From Sphingobacterium siyangense (GTDB lineage: Bacteria > Bacteroidota > Bacteroidia > Sphingobacteriales > Sphingobacteriaceae): a stretch of 64,000 nucleotides of DNA. Numbering within the stretch: the stretch's first letter is position 1; the number at the start of each line of letters is the position of its first letter. Below the pieces are notes generated by a model. It was given only the letters and a program-made list of their open reading frames with translations, ran no database searches and had not been told where the DNA came from. This document shows, piece by piece, positions 26,937 through 36,379 of this stretch. The stretch lies in NCBI RefSeq assembly GCF_007830445.1, contig NZ_VLKR01000001.1:310001-374000 (forward strand), written 5' to 3'. Position numbers and translations under genes: made by a program.

Positions 26937-27752
26937 ATGTCTGTAAACAAAGAAATGAAACGAGTAAGCACAGCAATGCTGCAAGCCATGAAAGAACGTC
27001 AGGAAAAGATTTCTATGCTTACAAGCTATGATTACTCCATGGCCAAAATGGTAGATCAAGCTGGTGTTGACGTTATTTTGATTGGAGATTCCGCTGCCAA
27101 CGTATTTGCTGGCTACGAAACAACCTTGCCTATCACCCTAGATAATATGATCTACCATGCCGCTGCCGTTGCTCGGGGTACCGAGCGTGCCATGGTATTA
27201 GCAGATTTGCCATTTGGATCTTATCAGGGCTCTGCCAATGAAGCTTACAATGCAGCTGTACGCATGATGAAAGAATCAGGTGCGCACGCATTAAAACTCG
27301 AGGGAGGACTTGAAATCATCGAAAACATCAAAAAAATCATTGCCGGAGGAATCCCTGTATGTGGACACCTGGGCTTGACTCCCCAATCCATCAATAAATT
27401 TGGAAATTTTGGTGTGCGGGCAAAAGAAGAGCAAGAAGCCGCTAAATTAATAGAAGATGCACTCGCTTTGCAGGAGGCGGGCTGTTTTGCAATTGTTCTG
27501 GAAAAGATACCGGCAAAATTAGCTAAAACAGTAACCGAAAAACTAGCGATTCCAACAGTTGGTATTGGGGCTGGGCCGGATTGCGATGGACAAGTCCTTG
27601 TGATTAACGACATGCTTGGAATGAATGCCGATTTCAAACCAAAATTTATGCGTCATTTCGCTAATTTGCACGAACAAATCACAACAGCAGTAGCAAATTA
27701 TGTGGCCGAAGTAAAAGCAGTACAATACCCGAACGAAGACGAACAATACTAG
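26937..27752 (+). CDS. panB: 3-methyl-2-oxobutanoate hydroxymethyltransferase PanB
   Basis: This 271-residue enzyme forms ketopantoate from ketoisovalerate and methylenetetrahydrofolate, the first committed step of pantothenate and coenzyme A synthesis. MLTSYDYSMAKMVDQAGVD is the conserved opening, VILIGDSAANV has the metal-binding Asp, ALKLEGG the active-site Lys-Glu region, and GHLGLTPQS and VGIGAGPDCDGQ are family hallmarks. Length is normal. The other pan genes are not adjacent. The next gene starts 9 bases after the stop. Confidence 0.97.
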   Translation: MSVNKEMKRVSTAMLQAMKERQEKISMLTSYDYSMAKMVDQAGVDVILIGDSAANVFAGYETTLPITLDNMIYHAAAVARGTERAMVLADLPFGSYQGSANEAYNAAVRMMKESGAHALKLEGGLEIIENIKKIIAGGIPVCGHLGLTPQSINKFGNFGVRAKEEQEAAKLIEDALALQEAGCFAIVLEKIPAKLAKTVTEKLAIPTVGIGAGPDCDGQVLVINDMLGMNADFKPKFMRHFANLHEQITTAVANYVAEVKAVQYPNEDEQY

Positions 27753-27761
27753 AAGAAAAAT

Positions 27762-28364
27762 ATGCGGTTTTTGATCATTGGGCTTATTGTTCTTATTGCT
27801 TATCTGATGATACGCAAAAAATTCAATCTATTTGGGTTTACCGAGGATATGTCCAGAAATTTAAAATCAGGTTTTCAGTTGATTGAAGCTTCATCTCCAG
27901 TCATCCAGGCAAATCTAAAGAAGAGTGTTTCCAATGCCGTTATGGGGATTATCCTCATTTTGATCACCGTGTTGCTGTTCATGAAGATAAAAATTGTCCT
28001 GTTCCTGCTTCCGATTGCCTTTTTCTTGTTGGGCTATCTCTTTCTGTTCAACAACCACTTTAGTAAGCTCAAAAGCCAACAAATATGGTACAATGCCAAA
28101 ACCAATGAGGTTTTTATTGAACAGCTAAAAGGAGAAAATTATGCTTTTAACATTTTTAAGGACATAGAAGCCGTTCAGAAAATCGAATCAATTCAAACGA
28201 CCAAAGGGTTATTATACGGCTACTACCGTATCAAGTTAAAGAACAAAATATTGGAAATCCCCTATTTAGTCGCTGAAAACAGGCCCGTCAATAATTTATT
28301 TTTCGACACGATTAACCAAAACTTCAATGTAGCTATTCAAAAACGTATTTTTCCAATTATTTAA
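27762..28364 (+). CDS. Membrane protein of unknown function
   Basis: This 200-residue protein begins with a short hydrophobic segment (FLIIGLIVLIAYLMI) and has two further membrane helices near residues 65-105 (GIILILITVLLFM, IKIVLFLLPIAFFLLGYLFLF). The C-terminal 90 residues are soluble, with alternating strands (IWYNAKTNEVFIEQL), and could be a small cytoplasmic domain. No family is recognised. It follows panB by 9 bases, so it is likely cotranscribed, but a pantothenate role is not implied. Confidence 0.65.
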   Translation: MRFLIIGLIVLIAYLMIRKKFNLFGFTEDMSRNLKSGFQLIEASSPVIQANLKKSVSNAVMGIILILITVLLFMKIKIVLFLLPIAFFLLGYLFLFNNHFSKLKSQQIWYNAKTNEVFIEQLKGENYAFNIFKDIEAVQKIESIQTTKGLLYGYYRIKLKNKILEIPYLVAENRPVNNLFFDTINQNFNVAIQKRIFPII

Positions 28365-28447
28365 AAATGAACAGGTTGAACATCCGAAAAGAAAGTGTTA
28401 TATTTAGGTAATCAATATAATTTGTTAAAACCAAAATATTTTACACT

Positions 28448-28600
28448 ATGGGAAAAGGTGATATCAAGACCAGAAGAGGAAAAATATCAAATGGTTCTTT
28501 TGGAAAAAGAAGACCACATGTATCGAAAGCTGCCATCAAGCCAAAAGTAAAAAATGGGGCTTCAAAAGAAGTGGAACAAAAAGCAAAATCAAAAAAATAG
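28448..28600 (+). CDS. 30S ribosomal protein THX
   Basis: This 50-residue basic protein begins MGKGDIKTRRGKISNGSFGK, closely matching Thermus THX, which sits in a cavity at the top of the 30S head and stabilises rRNA there. The RRPHVSK segment follows, and then a lysine-rich tail (KPKVKNGASKEVEQKAKSKK) longer than in Thermus. The gene is short and easily missed. It has an independent terminator. Homologues occur in many Bacteroidota. Confidence 0.85.
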   Translation: MGKGDIKTRRGKISNGSFGKRRPHVSKAAIKPKVKNGASKEVEQKAKSKK

Positions 28601-28608
28601 TAGTCAAT

Positions 28609-28639
28609 AAAGCTAGAAACTTATTTCTGGCTTTTTTTA
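28609..28639 (+). terminator. Intrinsic terminator after THX
   Basis: AGCTAGAAA pairs with TTTCTGGCT (one G-T pair), followed by seven T. Confidence 0.88.
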
Positions 28640-28787
28640 TTTCCAATCGTTCCCAATACGCCCATTTCGATGTCCATTTGCAAAGTTTTGGTCCTATTGT
28701 AAAATCCTTTTGACAACTGATATCCTCATAATAATAAACCTATATTTACCCGTTAAATGTAAAAAGTACATAAGAGACTATATCCGT

Positions 28788-29849
28788 ATGAATAAAAAAT
28801 CGATCATTTACCTCCTTTTGGCTTGTGCTGTGTTTGGAGGTGGATACTTTCTGATAACTGCTAAAAAAGACAAAAAAGAAGCTGATAAGCCCAATGGGAA
28901 AAAAGATATGCCAGTCCCCGCACAGGCTATCATTGCCAAATCTTCCGTCGCCGATCGATCCATTAATCTCTCAGGAAGCATTGACGCAGAAGAGCAGGTT
29001 GAAATCAGAAGTGAAGTAAGTGGTCGAATCACCAAAATCTATTTCTCCGAAGGGCAGCGCATCAAACAGGGCGAACCCTTGATCAAGATTGATGATATTG
29101 AACTTCAGGCACAATTAAGACAAGCACAAACAACAAACCAGCTGAATGCCGAAAATGAACGTCGGGCCAAACTGCTGCTGCAAAAAGGAGCAATCAGTCA
29201 GGAGGAGTTTGATATAGCCAGTGCAGCTTTAAAAACCTCCTTAGCACAGATCCAGTTGATTCAGGCACAAATATCCAAAACAACCATCCGCGCCCCTTTT
29301 AGTGGCATGATTGGACTTCGGAATATTTCCGTAGGAGCCATTGTCTCATCCAGTACCCTGATTACAAACTTAGTGAAGGACAATCTTGTCAAAATTACCT
29401 TTGCAGTTCCCGAAAAATACAGCAATATTGTTAAAATAAACATGCCCATTGAGTTCAGCGTAGCCAACGACCCAACCATCATTAAAGCAAACATTTACGC
29501 CGTTGAACCGCAAGTATCACTTAACACCAGAACACTCACCGTCCGCGCCAGAGCAACGAACGATCAGGGTAAATTGAAAGTCGGATCCTTTGTCAATGTG
29601 ATTGTGCCGATCGAAGTGGAAAACGATGCGATATCCATTCCAACAGAAGCCATTGTTCCCGTACAGGATGGAAAAAAGGTCTTTGTATTACAGCATGGCC
29701 TTGCCAAGGAAGTGAAGGTTGAAACAGGTGCGCGTACCGACAAAGACATCGTCATTCTATCTGGCATCAGTGCCGGTGACACCGTTTTAACCACGGGCGT
29801 TCTGTCGTTAAAAGATGGAGCAAAAGTTAAGGTATCATTAGCTAACTAG
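28788..29849 (+). CDS. RND efflux periplasmic adaptor subunit
   Basis: This is a 353-residue membrane fusion protein that bridges an inner-membrane RND pump and an outer-membrane TolC channel. It has an N-terminal membrane anchor (SIIYLLLACAVFGGGYFLI), a biotinyl-lipoyl half-domain (RSEVSGRITKIYFSEGQRIKQGEPLIKID), an alpha-hairpin rich in Gln, and the second lipoyl half (SKTTIRAPFSGMIGLRNISVGA). The beta-barrel and membrane-proximal domains complete it. A longer in-frame extension upstream lacks any signal character, so the ATG at 28788 is used. The pump gene begins 6 bases after the stop. Confidence 0.93.
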   Translation: MNKKSIIYLLLACAVFGGGYFLITAKKDKKEADKPNGKKDMPVPAQAIIAKSSVADRSINLSGSIDAEEQVEIRSEVSGRITKIYFSEGQRIKQGEPLIKIDDIELQAQLRQAQTTNQLNAENERRAKLLLQKGAISQEEFDIASAALKTSLAQIQLIQAQISKTTIRAPFSGMIGLRNISVGAIVSSSTLITNLVKDNLVKITFAVPEKYSNIVKINMPIEFSVANDPTIIKANIYAVEPQVSLNTRTLTVRARATNDQGKLKVGSFVNVIVPIEVENDAISIPTEAIVPVQDGKKVFVLQHGLAKEVKVETGARTDKDIVILSGISAGDTVLTTGVLSLKDGAKVKVSLAN

Positions 29850-29855
29850 TTGTAC

Positions 29856-32800
29856 ATGAATTTATCTGCAGTTTTTATTAAACGTCCTGTTTTAACTATT
29901 GTCGTCAATATTACCATCATATTGTTTGGCTATATTGGTTTTAGTTTTCTAGGCGTACGCGAATACCCCTCTATTGACCCAGCGATTGTTTCCGTCAGAA
30001 CAAACTATGCCGGTGCCAACCCAGATATCATTGAATCTCAGATTACCGAGCCGCTAGAAAAGGCCATAAACTCGATCGATGGTATCCGCAACATCTCTTC
30101 TTCGAGCAATCAGGGATCCAGTAATATCACCATTGAGTTTGACTTAAAAAAGAACCTTGAGGAAGCCGCAAATGATGTCCGGGATAAAGTATCCCAAGCC
30201 GTGCGAAGCCTACCACAGGATATTGATGCCCCACCAGTGGTATCCAAAGCCGATGCGGACTCCGATCCCATTATTACATTGACATTGCAAAGTGAGACGC
30301 GCGATAAACTTTCGCTGAGCGACTACGCCGAAAATGTGATTTCCGAAAGGTTGCAAACCATCCCCGGTGTCAGCAGCACACAGATCTATGGTCAAAAACG
30401 TTACGCCATGCGTCTATGGCTCAACCCCGACCGTATGGCTGCCTATGGTATCACAGCTTCGGATATTCGTACGGCATTGAATAGCCAGAATGTTGAATTA
30501 CCTTCAGGGAAAATTGTCGGAAACACAACCGAGCTCACCGTAAAAACCGTCGGCAACCTGTCTACTCCTGAGCAATTCAATAACATCATTTTAAAGGCCG
30601 ATAGCAGCCGTATCGTCAAGTTTATCGATATTGGCCGTGCAGAGATAGATGCTGAAAATCTAGAAACAAAAATGGTCAGTAACGGTAAACAGCTGGTCGG
30701 TATTGCCATTATTCCGCAGCCGGGAACAAATTACCTCGATATTGCCAACAATTTCTATAAAATGCTCGATCAGATCAAAGAAGATCTGCCCCAAGATATT
30801 ATACTCAACATCGCTTCTGATAATACGACATTCATCAAAAAATCTGTTGAGGAGGTCGCCGAGACACTCCTGATTTCGATCATTCTGGTCACCCTAATTA
30901 TCTATTTTTTCTTCCGCGACTGGGGTATCGCACTACGTCCTCTATTGGACATTCCCGTATCCTTGATCGCGACATTCTTTATTATGTATATTTTCGGATT
31001 TTCTATCAATGTACTGACACTGCTCGCTATTGTACTCGCGACGGGGCTTGTTGTCGACGATGGTATCGTTGTTACCGAAAATATCTTCAAGAAAGTTGAA
31101 GAAGGAATGTCCCCTATTGAGGCGGCCCTGAAAGGGTCGAAGGAAATATTCTTCGCTGTTATTTCCATTTCAATCACACTTGCAGCCGTATTCTTACCCG
31201 TTATATTTCTTCAGGGATTTGTGGGACGGCTTTTCCGGGAGTTTGGTGTCGTCATCGCCTCGGCCGTATTGGTTTCCGCATTTGTTTCCCTCACCCTCAC
31301 GCCGATGCTCAATGCCTATCTAATCAAAGGTGGTGGACACAAGAAGACGAAATTTTACGATTGGACCGAACCTATGTTCGTCAAAATGAATAAAGGTTAT
31401 GCCAATGCACTGGAGAAATTCATGAAATTCAAATGGATCAGCTTTCCAATCCTGATCCTATGTTTTGTCATTATTGGCATCCTTTTCTCCTCCATTAAAA
31501 AAGAAACGGCGCCTTATGATGACAGAAGTAATATCTCCGTCAATGTGACAGGCCCGGAAGGTGCTACCTATGAATACATGGACCGATACATGCAGGAATT
31601 GGACAAATTGGTCTACGATTCCATTCCTGAGAACAAAATCAGTTTAAACATTACCTCTCCGGGTTTCGGCGCAAGCTCAGTCAACTCCGGACGTATACGG
31701 ATGACTCTCGTTGATCCAAGTGAGCGTAAAAAATCACAGGACGATATTGCCAAAGAGCTCACTAAATGGACAAAAAAATACGATGGTGTCCGCGTCAATG
31801 TTTCGCAAACGCCGACGATATCCATGAATCGCAGAGGTGGATTACCTGTTCAGTACATTATCCAGGCACAAAATTTTGAAAAACTTCAGGAAAAGATACC
31901 CGAATTTATGAATGAGGTCAACAGCGATCCCGCATTCTCCACAACGGACATCAACCTGAAGTTCAACAAACCCGAACTGCATGTCGAAATTGATCGTCTG
32001 AAAGCCCTCAGTCTGGGCGTTTCCGTACTTGACGTTTCGCAGTCCCTCCAATTATTACTAAGCGGCCAACGTTTCGCTTATTTTATGCGTGATGGCAAAC
32101 AATATCAGGTCATAGGCCAGGTTGAAAACGACCGTAGAGCCACACCTACAGACCTTGCGTCAATTTACGTGCGAAATAACCTCGGACAGCTTATCCAGTT
32201 AGACAACGTTGTAAGCGTTAAGGAAGAGAGCAGTCCACCCCAACTCTACCACAATAACCGCTACATGTCGGCTACAGTTTCAGCCGGTTTGGCGCCGGGC
32301 ATGAGTATGAGTGACGGCATTGCAGCAATGGATCGCATAAAAGAAAAGGTCCTCGATCAGAGTTTCACCACCGACCTCAGTGGCGAATCACGTGACTTCG
32401 TTGAAAGTAGTTCCAATACACTATTTGCCTTTGGCCTTGCTTTGTTGCTTATCTACCTGATCTTAGCGGCCCAATTTGAAAGCTTCCTCGACCCATTTAT
32501 CATTATCCTTACGGTACCCATGGCCGTTGCCGGAGCACTGATAAGTCTATGGTTATTTGATCAAACCTGGAATATATTCAGCCAAATTGGAACGATTATG
32601 CTAATTGGTCTCGTGACCAAAAATGGTATCTTGATTGTTGAGTTTGCCAACCAGATGCGCGAAGAGGGAATGGAAAAATTTGAGGCAATTATGCACTCTG
32701 CCGAATCACGCCTCAGACCGATCTTAATGACAAGTCTAGCCATTGCCTTGGGCGCATTACCGATTGCCATGTCACTTGGAGCTGCTTCAACGAGTAGAAT

Positions 32801-32939
32801 TGGTATGGGGGTTGTTATCGTTGGTGGTACAATATTCTCCCTTATCCTAACCTTGTTCATTATCCCGGCAATCTATTACATGTGGTCAAGACAAAAAAAG
32901 CATAGGCCTGAATTTGATAACATTAAAAGCTACGAATAA
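29856..32939 (+). CDS. RND multidrug/efflux pump permease (HAE-1 type)
   Basis: This is a 1027-residue proton-driven exporter of the AcrB type. The first segment, SAVFIKRPVLTIVVNITIILFG, starts the 12-helix pattern, with periplasmic loops of about 300 residues each after helices 1 and 7. The transmembrane 4 region VLATGLVVDDGIVVTEN has the paired Asp residues of the proton relay and the following SKEIFFAV. The porter domain opening REYPSIDPAIVSV and the last helix set (GLVTKNGILIVEFANQ) are also standard. The ATG after the adaptor stop is preferred to an in-frame TTG. The substrate is unknown. Confidence 0.95.
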   Translation: MNLSAVFIKRPVLTIVVNITIILFGYIGFSFLGVREYPSIDPAIVSVRTNYAGANPDIIESQITEPLEKAINSIDGIRNISSSSNQGSSNITIEFDLKKNLEEAANDVRDKVSQAVRSLPQDIDAPPVVSKADADSDPIITLTLQSETRDKLSLSDYAENVISERLQTIPGVSSTQIYGQKRYAMRLWLNPDRMAAYGITASDIRTALNSQNVELPSGKIVGNTTELTVKTVGNLSTPEQFNNIILKADSSRIVKFIDIGRAEIDAENLETKMVSNGKQLVGIAIIPQPGTNYLDIANNFYKMLDQIKEDLPQDIILNIASDNTTFIKKSVEEVAETLLISIILVTLIIYFFFRDWGIALRPLLDIPVSLIATFFIMYIFGFSINVLTLLAIVLATGLVVDDGIVVTENIFKKVEEGMSPIEAALKGSKEIFFAVISISITLAAVFLPVIFLQGFVGRLFREFGVVIASAVLVSAFVSLTLTPMLNAYLIKGGGHKKTKFYDWTEPMFVKMNKGYANALEKFMKFKWISFPILILCFVIIGILFSSIKKETAPYDDRSNISVNVTGPEGATYEYMDRYMQELDKLVYDSIPENKISLNITSPGFGASSVNSGRIRMTLVDPSERKKSQDDIAKELTKWTKKYDGVRVNVSQTPTISMNRRGGLPVQYIIQAQNFEKLQEKIPEFMNEVNSDPAFSTTDINLKFNKPELHVEIDRLKALSLGVSVLDVSQSLQLLLSGQRFAYFMRDGKQYQVIGQVENDRRATPTDLASIYVRNNLGQLIQLDNVVSVKEESSPPQLYHNNRYMSATVSAGLAPGMSMSDGIAAMDRIKEKVLDQSFTTDLSGESRDFVESSSNTLFAFGLALLLIYLILAAQFESFLDPFIIILTVPMAVAGALISLWLFDQTWNIFSQIGTIMLIGLVTKNGILIVEFANQMREEGMEKFEAIMHSAESRLRPILMTSLAIALGALPIAMSLGAASTSRIGMGVVIVGGTIFSLILTLFIIPAIYYMWSRQKKHRPEFDNIKSYE

Positions 32940-32946
32940 TAAAGAC

Positions 32947-34248
32947 ATGAAGAGAAATTTCATCCTACTAGTATTACTTTACTCCATCATGTTTCAAGCT
33001 CGTGCACAAGAGATACTGACCTTGGAAGATGCGCTAAAAACAACGTTGAGCAATAACTTCAATATTCTTTTGGCTAAAAATGACAATAACATCGATATGG
33101 AGAATACCAGTCTGGGAAGCGCCGGTATGCTTCCAGCGGTAACTGGAACGTTCAATAGAAGCAACTCCACCCAGAATTCAAGGCAGGTCAGAGCAGATGG
33201 TCAAATACAGCAAATTTCCAATGCCAAAAATGATAACATGTCTTATGGAGTTAACCTAAACTGGACGATATTCGATGGATTGGGCATGTTCGCCCGTCGC
33301 GACCGCTTCAAAGAAATACAACGTCAAGGGGAAGCGGAGATTAAATATCAAGTGATTACCCAGCTCAGCGAAGTCATGGCTACCTACTACAATCTGGTGC
33401 AGCAAAAGCGCCTGATAAATGCCCTAGATACAACCATCACCTTATCGAGATACCGTGTCACGCTTGCCGAAAATCGCCTAGAGATCGGAAAAGGCTCCAA
33501 GCTTGACCTCCTGAATGCAAAAGTCGATTTAAATACCGATCAGACAAACTTACTCAGACAACAGGAAAGCTTCAAAAATACCAAGACTTACCTCAATCAG
33601 CTGATGACGCGCGACTTGAGCCTGGATTTTCAAATTGAAGACGACATGAAACTTGATACGGATCTTAAACTTGGTAATCTGATCGAAATTGCCGATCGAC
33701 AAAATCCGCAAATTCAGCTTGCCATCATCAACAATCGGGTGGCCGAGCTCAACTTAAAAGCAGTTAAGGCCGAACGTTATCCCAAAATTGGCTTAAATAG
33801 TGGGTACAATTGGAACGAATCCCACTCCTCCCTCGGTTTCTCGACAGAAAACAAAAATAGAGGTCTTACCTACGGCGTATCGGCTTCCCTTAATATTTTC
33901 AATGGATTTCTGCAAAATAGAAACGAACGGATTGCCAAATTTCAGATTAAAGGCTCCGAGCTACAGATACAGCAACAAAAACAGGATATCCAGGCTCAGG
34001 TCAGAACCCTATTCCAAACCTACATCACCAATATGGAGCTGGCTAATGTAGAACGGAAAAATGAGGAGCTGGCAAAAGAAAATTTAAACATCACGATGGA
34101 TAAATTCCGTATCGGTACCATCACAACCTTAGAAGTAAGAACAGCGCAGTTAAACTACATCAATGTAATGACACGTAGCTATACAGCACAATATGATGCG
34201 AAAGTATCCGAGATACGCCTAAAAGAATTAACAGGCGAAACGTATTAG
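32947..34248 (+). CDS. TolC-family outer-membrane efflux channel
   Basis: This is a 433-residue outer-membrane protein with signal peptide (LVLLYSIMFQARAQ). It has the two-fold TolC repeat: LTLEDALKTTLSNNFNILLAKND at the start and RQNPQIQLAIINNRVAELNLKAVKAERYPKIGL in the second half. Long Gln-rich coiled-coil helices form the periplasmic tunnel, and the DLLNAKVDLNTDQTNL and RIGTITTLEVRTAQLNY motifs are characteristic. It is the third gene of the adaptor-pump-channel operon, overlapping nothing when started at the ATG just after the pump stop. Ends in a strong terminator. Confidence 0.94.
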   Translation: MKRNFILLVLLYSIMFQARAQEILTLEDALKTTLSNNFNILLAKNDNNIDMENTSLGSAGMLPAVTGTFNRSNSTQNSRQVRADGQIQQISNAKNDNMSYGVNLNWTIFDGLGMFARRDRFKEIQRQGEAEIKYQVITQLSEVMATYYNLVQQKRLINALDTTITLSRYRVTLAENRLEIGKGSKLDLLNAKVDLNTDQTNLLRQQESFKNTKTYLNQLMTRDLSLDFQIEDDMKLDTDLKLGNLIEIADRQNPQIQLAIINNRVAELNLKAVKAERYPKIGLNSGYNWNESHSSLGFSTENKNRGLTYGVSASLNIFNGFLQNRNERIAKFQIKGSELQIQQQKQDIQAQVRTLFQTYITNMELANVERKNEELAKENLNITMDKFRIGTITTLEVRTAQLNYINVMTRSYTAQYDAKVSEIRLKELTGETY

Positions 34249-34328
34249 AAATTTCCTTTTGCACGAGGTCCTCTTAGAAAGGAAAACAGTACTGATACGT
34301 TTCTTAACAGCATCTATCATTAAAAGCG

Positions 34329-34358
34329 AAAGGCTCCTTAACTAAATGAGGAGCCTTT
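34329..34358 (+). terminator. Intrinsic terminator after the RND operon
   Basis: AAAGGCTCCT pairs with AGGAGCCTTT around a 10-base loop, followed by CTTTG. It can also serve the convergent small gene at 34369-34635. Confidence 0.85.
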
Positions 34359-34368
34359 CTTTGTCTAT

Positions 34369-34635
34369 TTAATAGTCAATTGCTATAATAGATTTCAGTG
34401 GTATTAAAACGCCACTTTTAATCTGAATATATCTATCGGTTAACGACCATACAGTGGTCTCGATACGCTTTGGTCCGGAATCAGTCTCAAAGGCGATTTC
34501 AGTTTTGGATTTAAACTCATTTCCCAACCGAAGTGCCCCTTTCAATTTATCCATAAAAGTCGCTGTCTTATCTTCACTCGCCGGGATAAATTTAAATTGA
34601 GGAATTTCCTCTTTAGCTATTAGTTCTCCAACCAT
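34369..34635 (-). CDS. Small protein of unknown function
   Basis: This is an 88-residue soluble protein with no motif I recognise. The text is well formed: hydrophobic strands (FKFIPAS, TEIAFETDSGPKRIETTVWSL, YIQIKSGVLIPLKSIIAIDY) suggest a small beta fold of a PH-like or LSM-like kind. It ends beside a bidirectional terminator and is preceded by about 320 bases without a gene, so it is probably transcribed alone. A real gene is likely, but unproven. Confidence 0.6.
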   Translation of the reverse strand: MVGELIAKEEIPQFKFIPASEDKTATFMDKLKGALRLGNEFKSKTEIAFETDSGPKRIETTVWSLTDRYIQIKSGVLIPLKSIIAIDY

Positions 34636-34959
34636 AATACTAGCATTTAATGTGTAAATTATTGTTTTGCGCTATGCTACTTTTATAACGCTTTAAAGCC
34701 AATCTTATTTTATCTCTTTCTGCCATTGGCTTATTTAAATCTACCGATTCCCATGATAAAAATCAATTAAATCCTTGAAAACTATCATTTATTTTACAAT
34801 AAAAAAACGATTGTACTTTGGACACACTGCTCCGCTTTGAGGATTACCAGCAAGCCCAACAGGCATTTATAACGAGATATCTAAATATAGTGTCATTTCA
34901 TTTTGAATTTATAGCCCAAATCATTCATATTGGCTATTTTTGATCAAAACAATATGTAA
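34636..34959 (+). promoter_or_regulatory. Intergenic region with thioesterase promoter box at 34935-34942
   Basis: About 320 bases between divergent genes. A TATTTTTG box at 34935-34942 lies 17 bases before the thioesterase ATG and fits TAnnTTTG. I see no other gene, repeat or RNA structure in the rest. Confidence 0.45.
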
Positions 34960-35685
34960 ATGGAAAAATCTGTTTTTGAAAAAGAGTGGGAAATTTATTT
35001 CACACAATGCTATTCTAACGGCCGTATTCGTTTCTCCGATTTATCCAATATTCTGCAGCTTACCGCGGGAGAACATGCCAATGCTGTCGGATTCGGTTTT
35101 AAAGAAATGGCCAAACATAACCAAACCTGGGTACTTAGCCGCATACGCATAGAGATTGCACGCTTGCCCAAATGGATGGACCATGTCAAGGTAAAAACTT
35201 GGGTTCAAGAATTAGAGGGCGCACGCTCAACGCGGAATTTCGAAATTACAGTCAATGGACAGATCTATGTTACTGCAACCAGTTATTGGGCTGTCATCAA
35301 TATCGTGAAAAGGAGCTCTGAAACACTCGCAATTTCCACCGAAGATTTTACCACCTATCCTGATCGCCCGGCAACACAACAGCCATTTTCAAAATTGGAT
35401 ATTTCCCAGACCGTCAAAAATATTGATGAATATAGCGTTAAGCTCTCTGACCTGGATATTGTCAATCACGCCAACAATGTAAAATACCTGGATTGGTGTA
35501 TGGACAGATTGCCCATTGAGCTGGTATTGACCAATCAGATCAGATCCTTGGAGATGAATTACCTGCGTGAATTACGTTATAATGATACGGTAGAAATTAA
35601 TGGTGATGCAACAGATCAAGGTTACTTTATGACGGTTACTAAACAGCAACGAATCCACTTTGCTTTGGCTATAGAAACAAAATAA
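34960..35685 (+). CDS. Acyl-ACP thioesterase (Fat-like, double hotdog)
   Basis: This 241-residue enzyme hydrolyses acyl-ACP to a free fatty acid. Two hotdog domains are visible: the first has YSNGRIRFSDLSNILQLTAGEHA and TWVLSRIRIEIARLPKWMD, the second SDLDIVNHANNVKYLDWCMD near residue 165 with the conserved Asn and His of plant FatA/FatB and bacterial TesA-like thioesterases (PF01643). It lies alone between divergent and convergent neighbours, with a terminator on its stop codon. Chain-length preference cannot be told. Confidence 0.9.
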   Translation: MEKSVFEKEWEIYFTQCYSNGRIRFSDLSNILQLTAGEHANAVGFGFKEMAKHNQTWVLSRIRIEIARLPKWMDHVKVKTWVQELEGARSTRNFEITVNGQIYVTATSYWAVINIVKRSSETLAISTEDFTTYPDRPATQQPFSKLDISQTVKNIDEYSVKLSDLDIVNHANNVKYLDWCMDRLPIELVLTNQIRSLEMNYLRELRYNDTVEINGDATDQGYFMTVTKQQRIHFALAIETK

Positions 35686-35710
35686 AAAGGGAGGCTTTGG
35701 GCCTCCCTTT
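35686..35710 (+). terminator. Bidirectional terminator between the thioesterase gene and the oxidoreductase operon
   Basis: AAAGGGAGGC pairs with GCCTCCCTTT around 5 bases, flanked by A-runs and T-runs on both sides. It ends both convergent transcription units. Confidence 0.92.
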
Positions 35711-35730
35711 ATTTTACATATAGCATCATG

Positions 35731-36360
35731 TTATGCAAATGCCTTATCTCCTTTTTTGTAAGGAAGGTTGCCATCAAATCTTCCTGGGATCTTCACAAAA
35801 CGCAAAGCTTTTGTACAACCCAGTTCTGAGTTAAAGAAACCAGTCAATGTCAACTGTTTGAACATCGTAAACCAGTGTGGTGGATCGTTCTCAACATAAT
35901 TGTACAATTGATTTTGTTTTTCTTTATTTTTCTCCAGAATATCTTTTTGATCTTCAGCTTGCTTTTTATTAAACTCGTTTGCTTCTTTATCCAAAGCAGC
36001 GGCAACAGCTGTTCTGTCTTCAGCAGAAAGCTCCAGGAATGGTTTTCCTTTCACCTCTTTTGCTTTATCATCTAAGCTCCCAAAACCCGTTAAAAATGCT
36101 TTTTGTTGCTTCTCCGTATAACAATCGCGAACCATGACCGGAATAAAACTTCCTACCCCTGCTTCTTTCGCGCCCGGAGTTGCGGTAGCTGGTAAAATTG
36201 CTTCAGCCAAGTCACCTAATAAATCAGTTATCTTCGCTTCAAACAAGGCTTGTACATCTTTTGTTGCTGAGCGTGTACAACCTTCCAAAAATAAATTAGC
36301 GCCGATAACGGTACCTCCTAAAATTAAGGCAACTCGTTGTAATGCTTCTCTTCTATTCAT
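35731..36360 (-). CDS. Gluconate 2-dehydrogenase subunit 3 family Tat lipoprotein
   Basis: This is a 209-residue small subunit of a GMC-type sugar dehydrogenase. The N-terminus MNRREALQRVALILGGTVIGA has a twin-arginine motif, followed by a lipobox-like LEGC with Cys at residue 28. This subunit typically carries the export signal for the signal-less large subunit, which here is the GMC protein two genes upstream. The rest is helical and charged (DDKAKEVKGKPFLELSAEDRTAV, then a Lys/Gln-rich helix). It is the last gene of the eight-gene operon and ends at a bidirectional terminator. The electron acceptor is unknown. Confidence 0.85.
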   Translation of the reverse strand: MNRREALQRVALILGGTVIGANLFLEGCTRSATKDVQALFEAKITDLLGDLAEAILPATATPGAKEAGVGSFIPVMVRDCYTEKQQKAFLTGFGSLDDKAKEVKGKPFLELSAEDRTAVAAALDKEANEFNKKQAEDQKDILEKNKEKQNQLYNYVENDPPHWFTMFKQLTLTGFFNSELGCTKALRFVKIPGRFDGNLPYKKGDKAFA

Positions 36361-36379
36361 ACTACTAAATATCTTAATT

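Noticed and set aside
27245..27637. 130-codon open frame antisense to panB
   Set aside because: It is the reverse of panB and lacks any domain signal.
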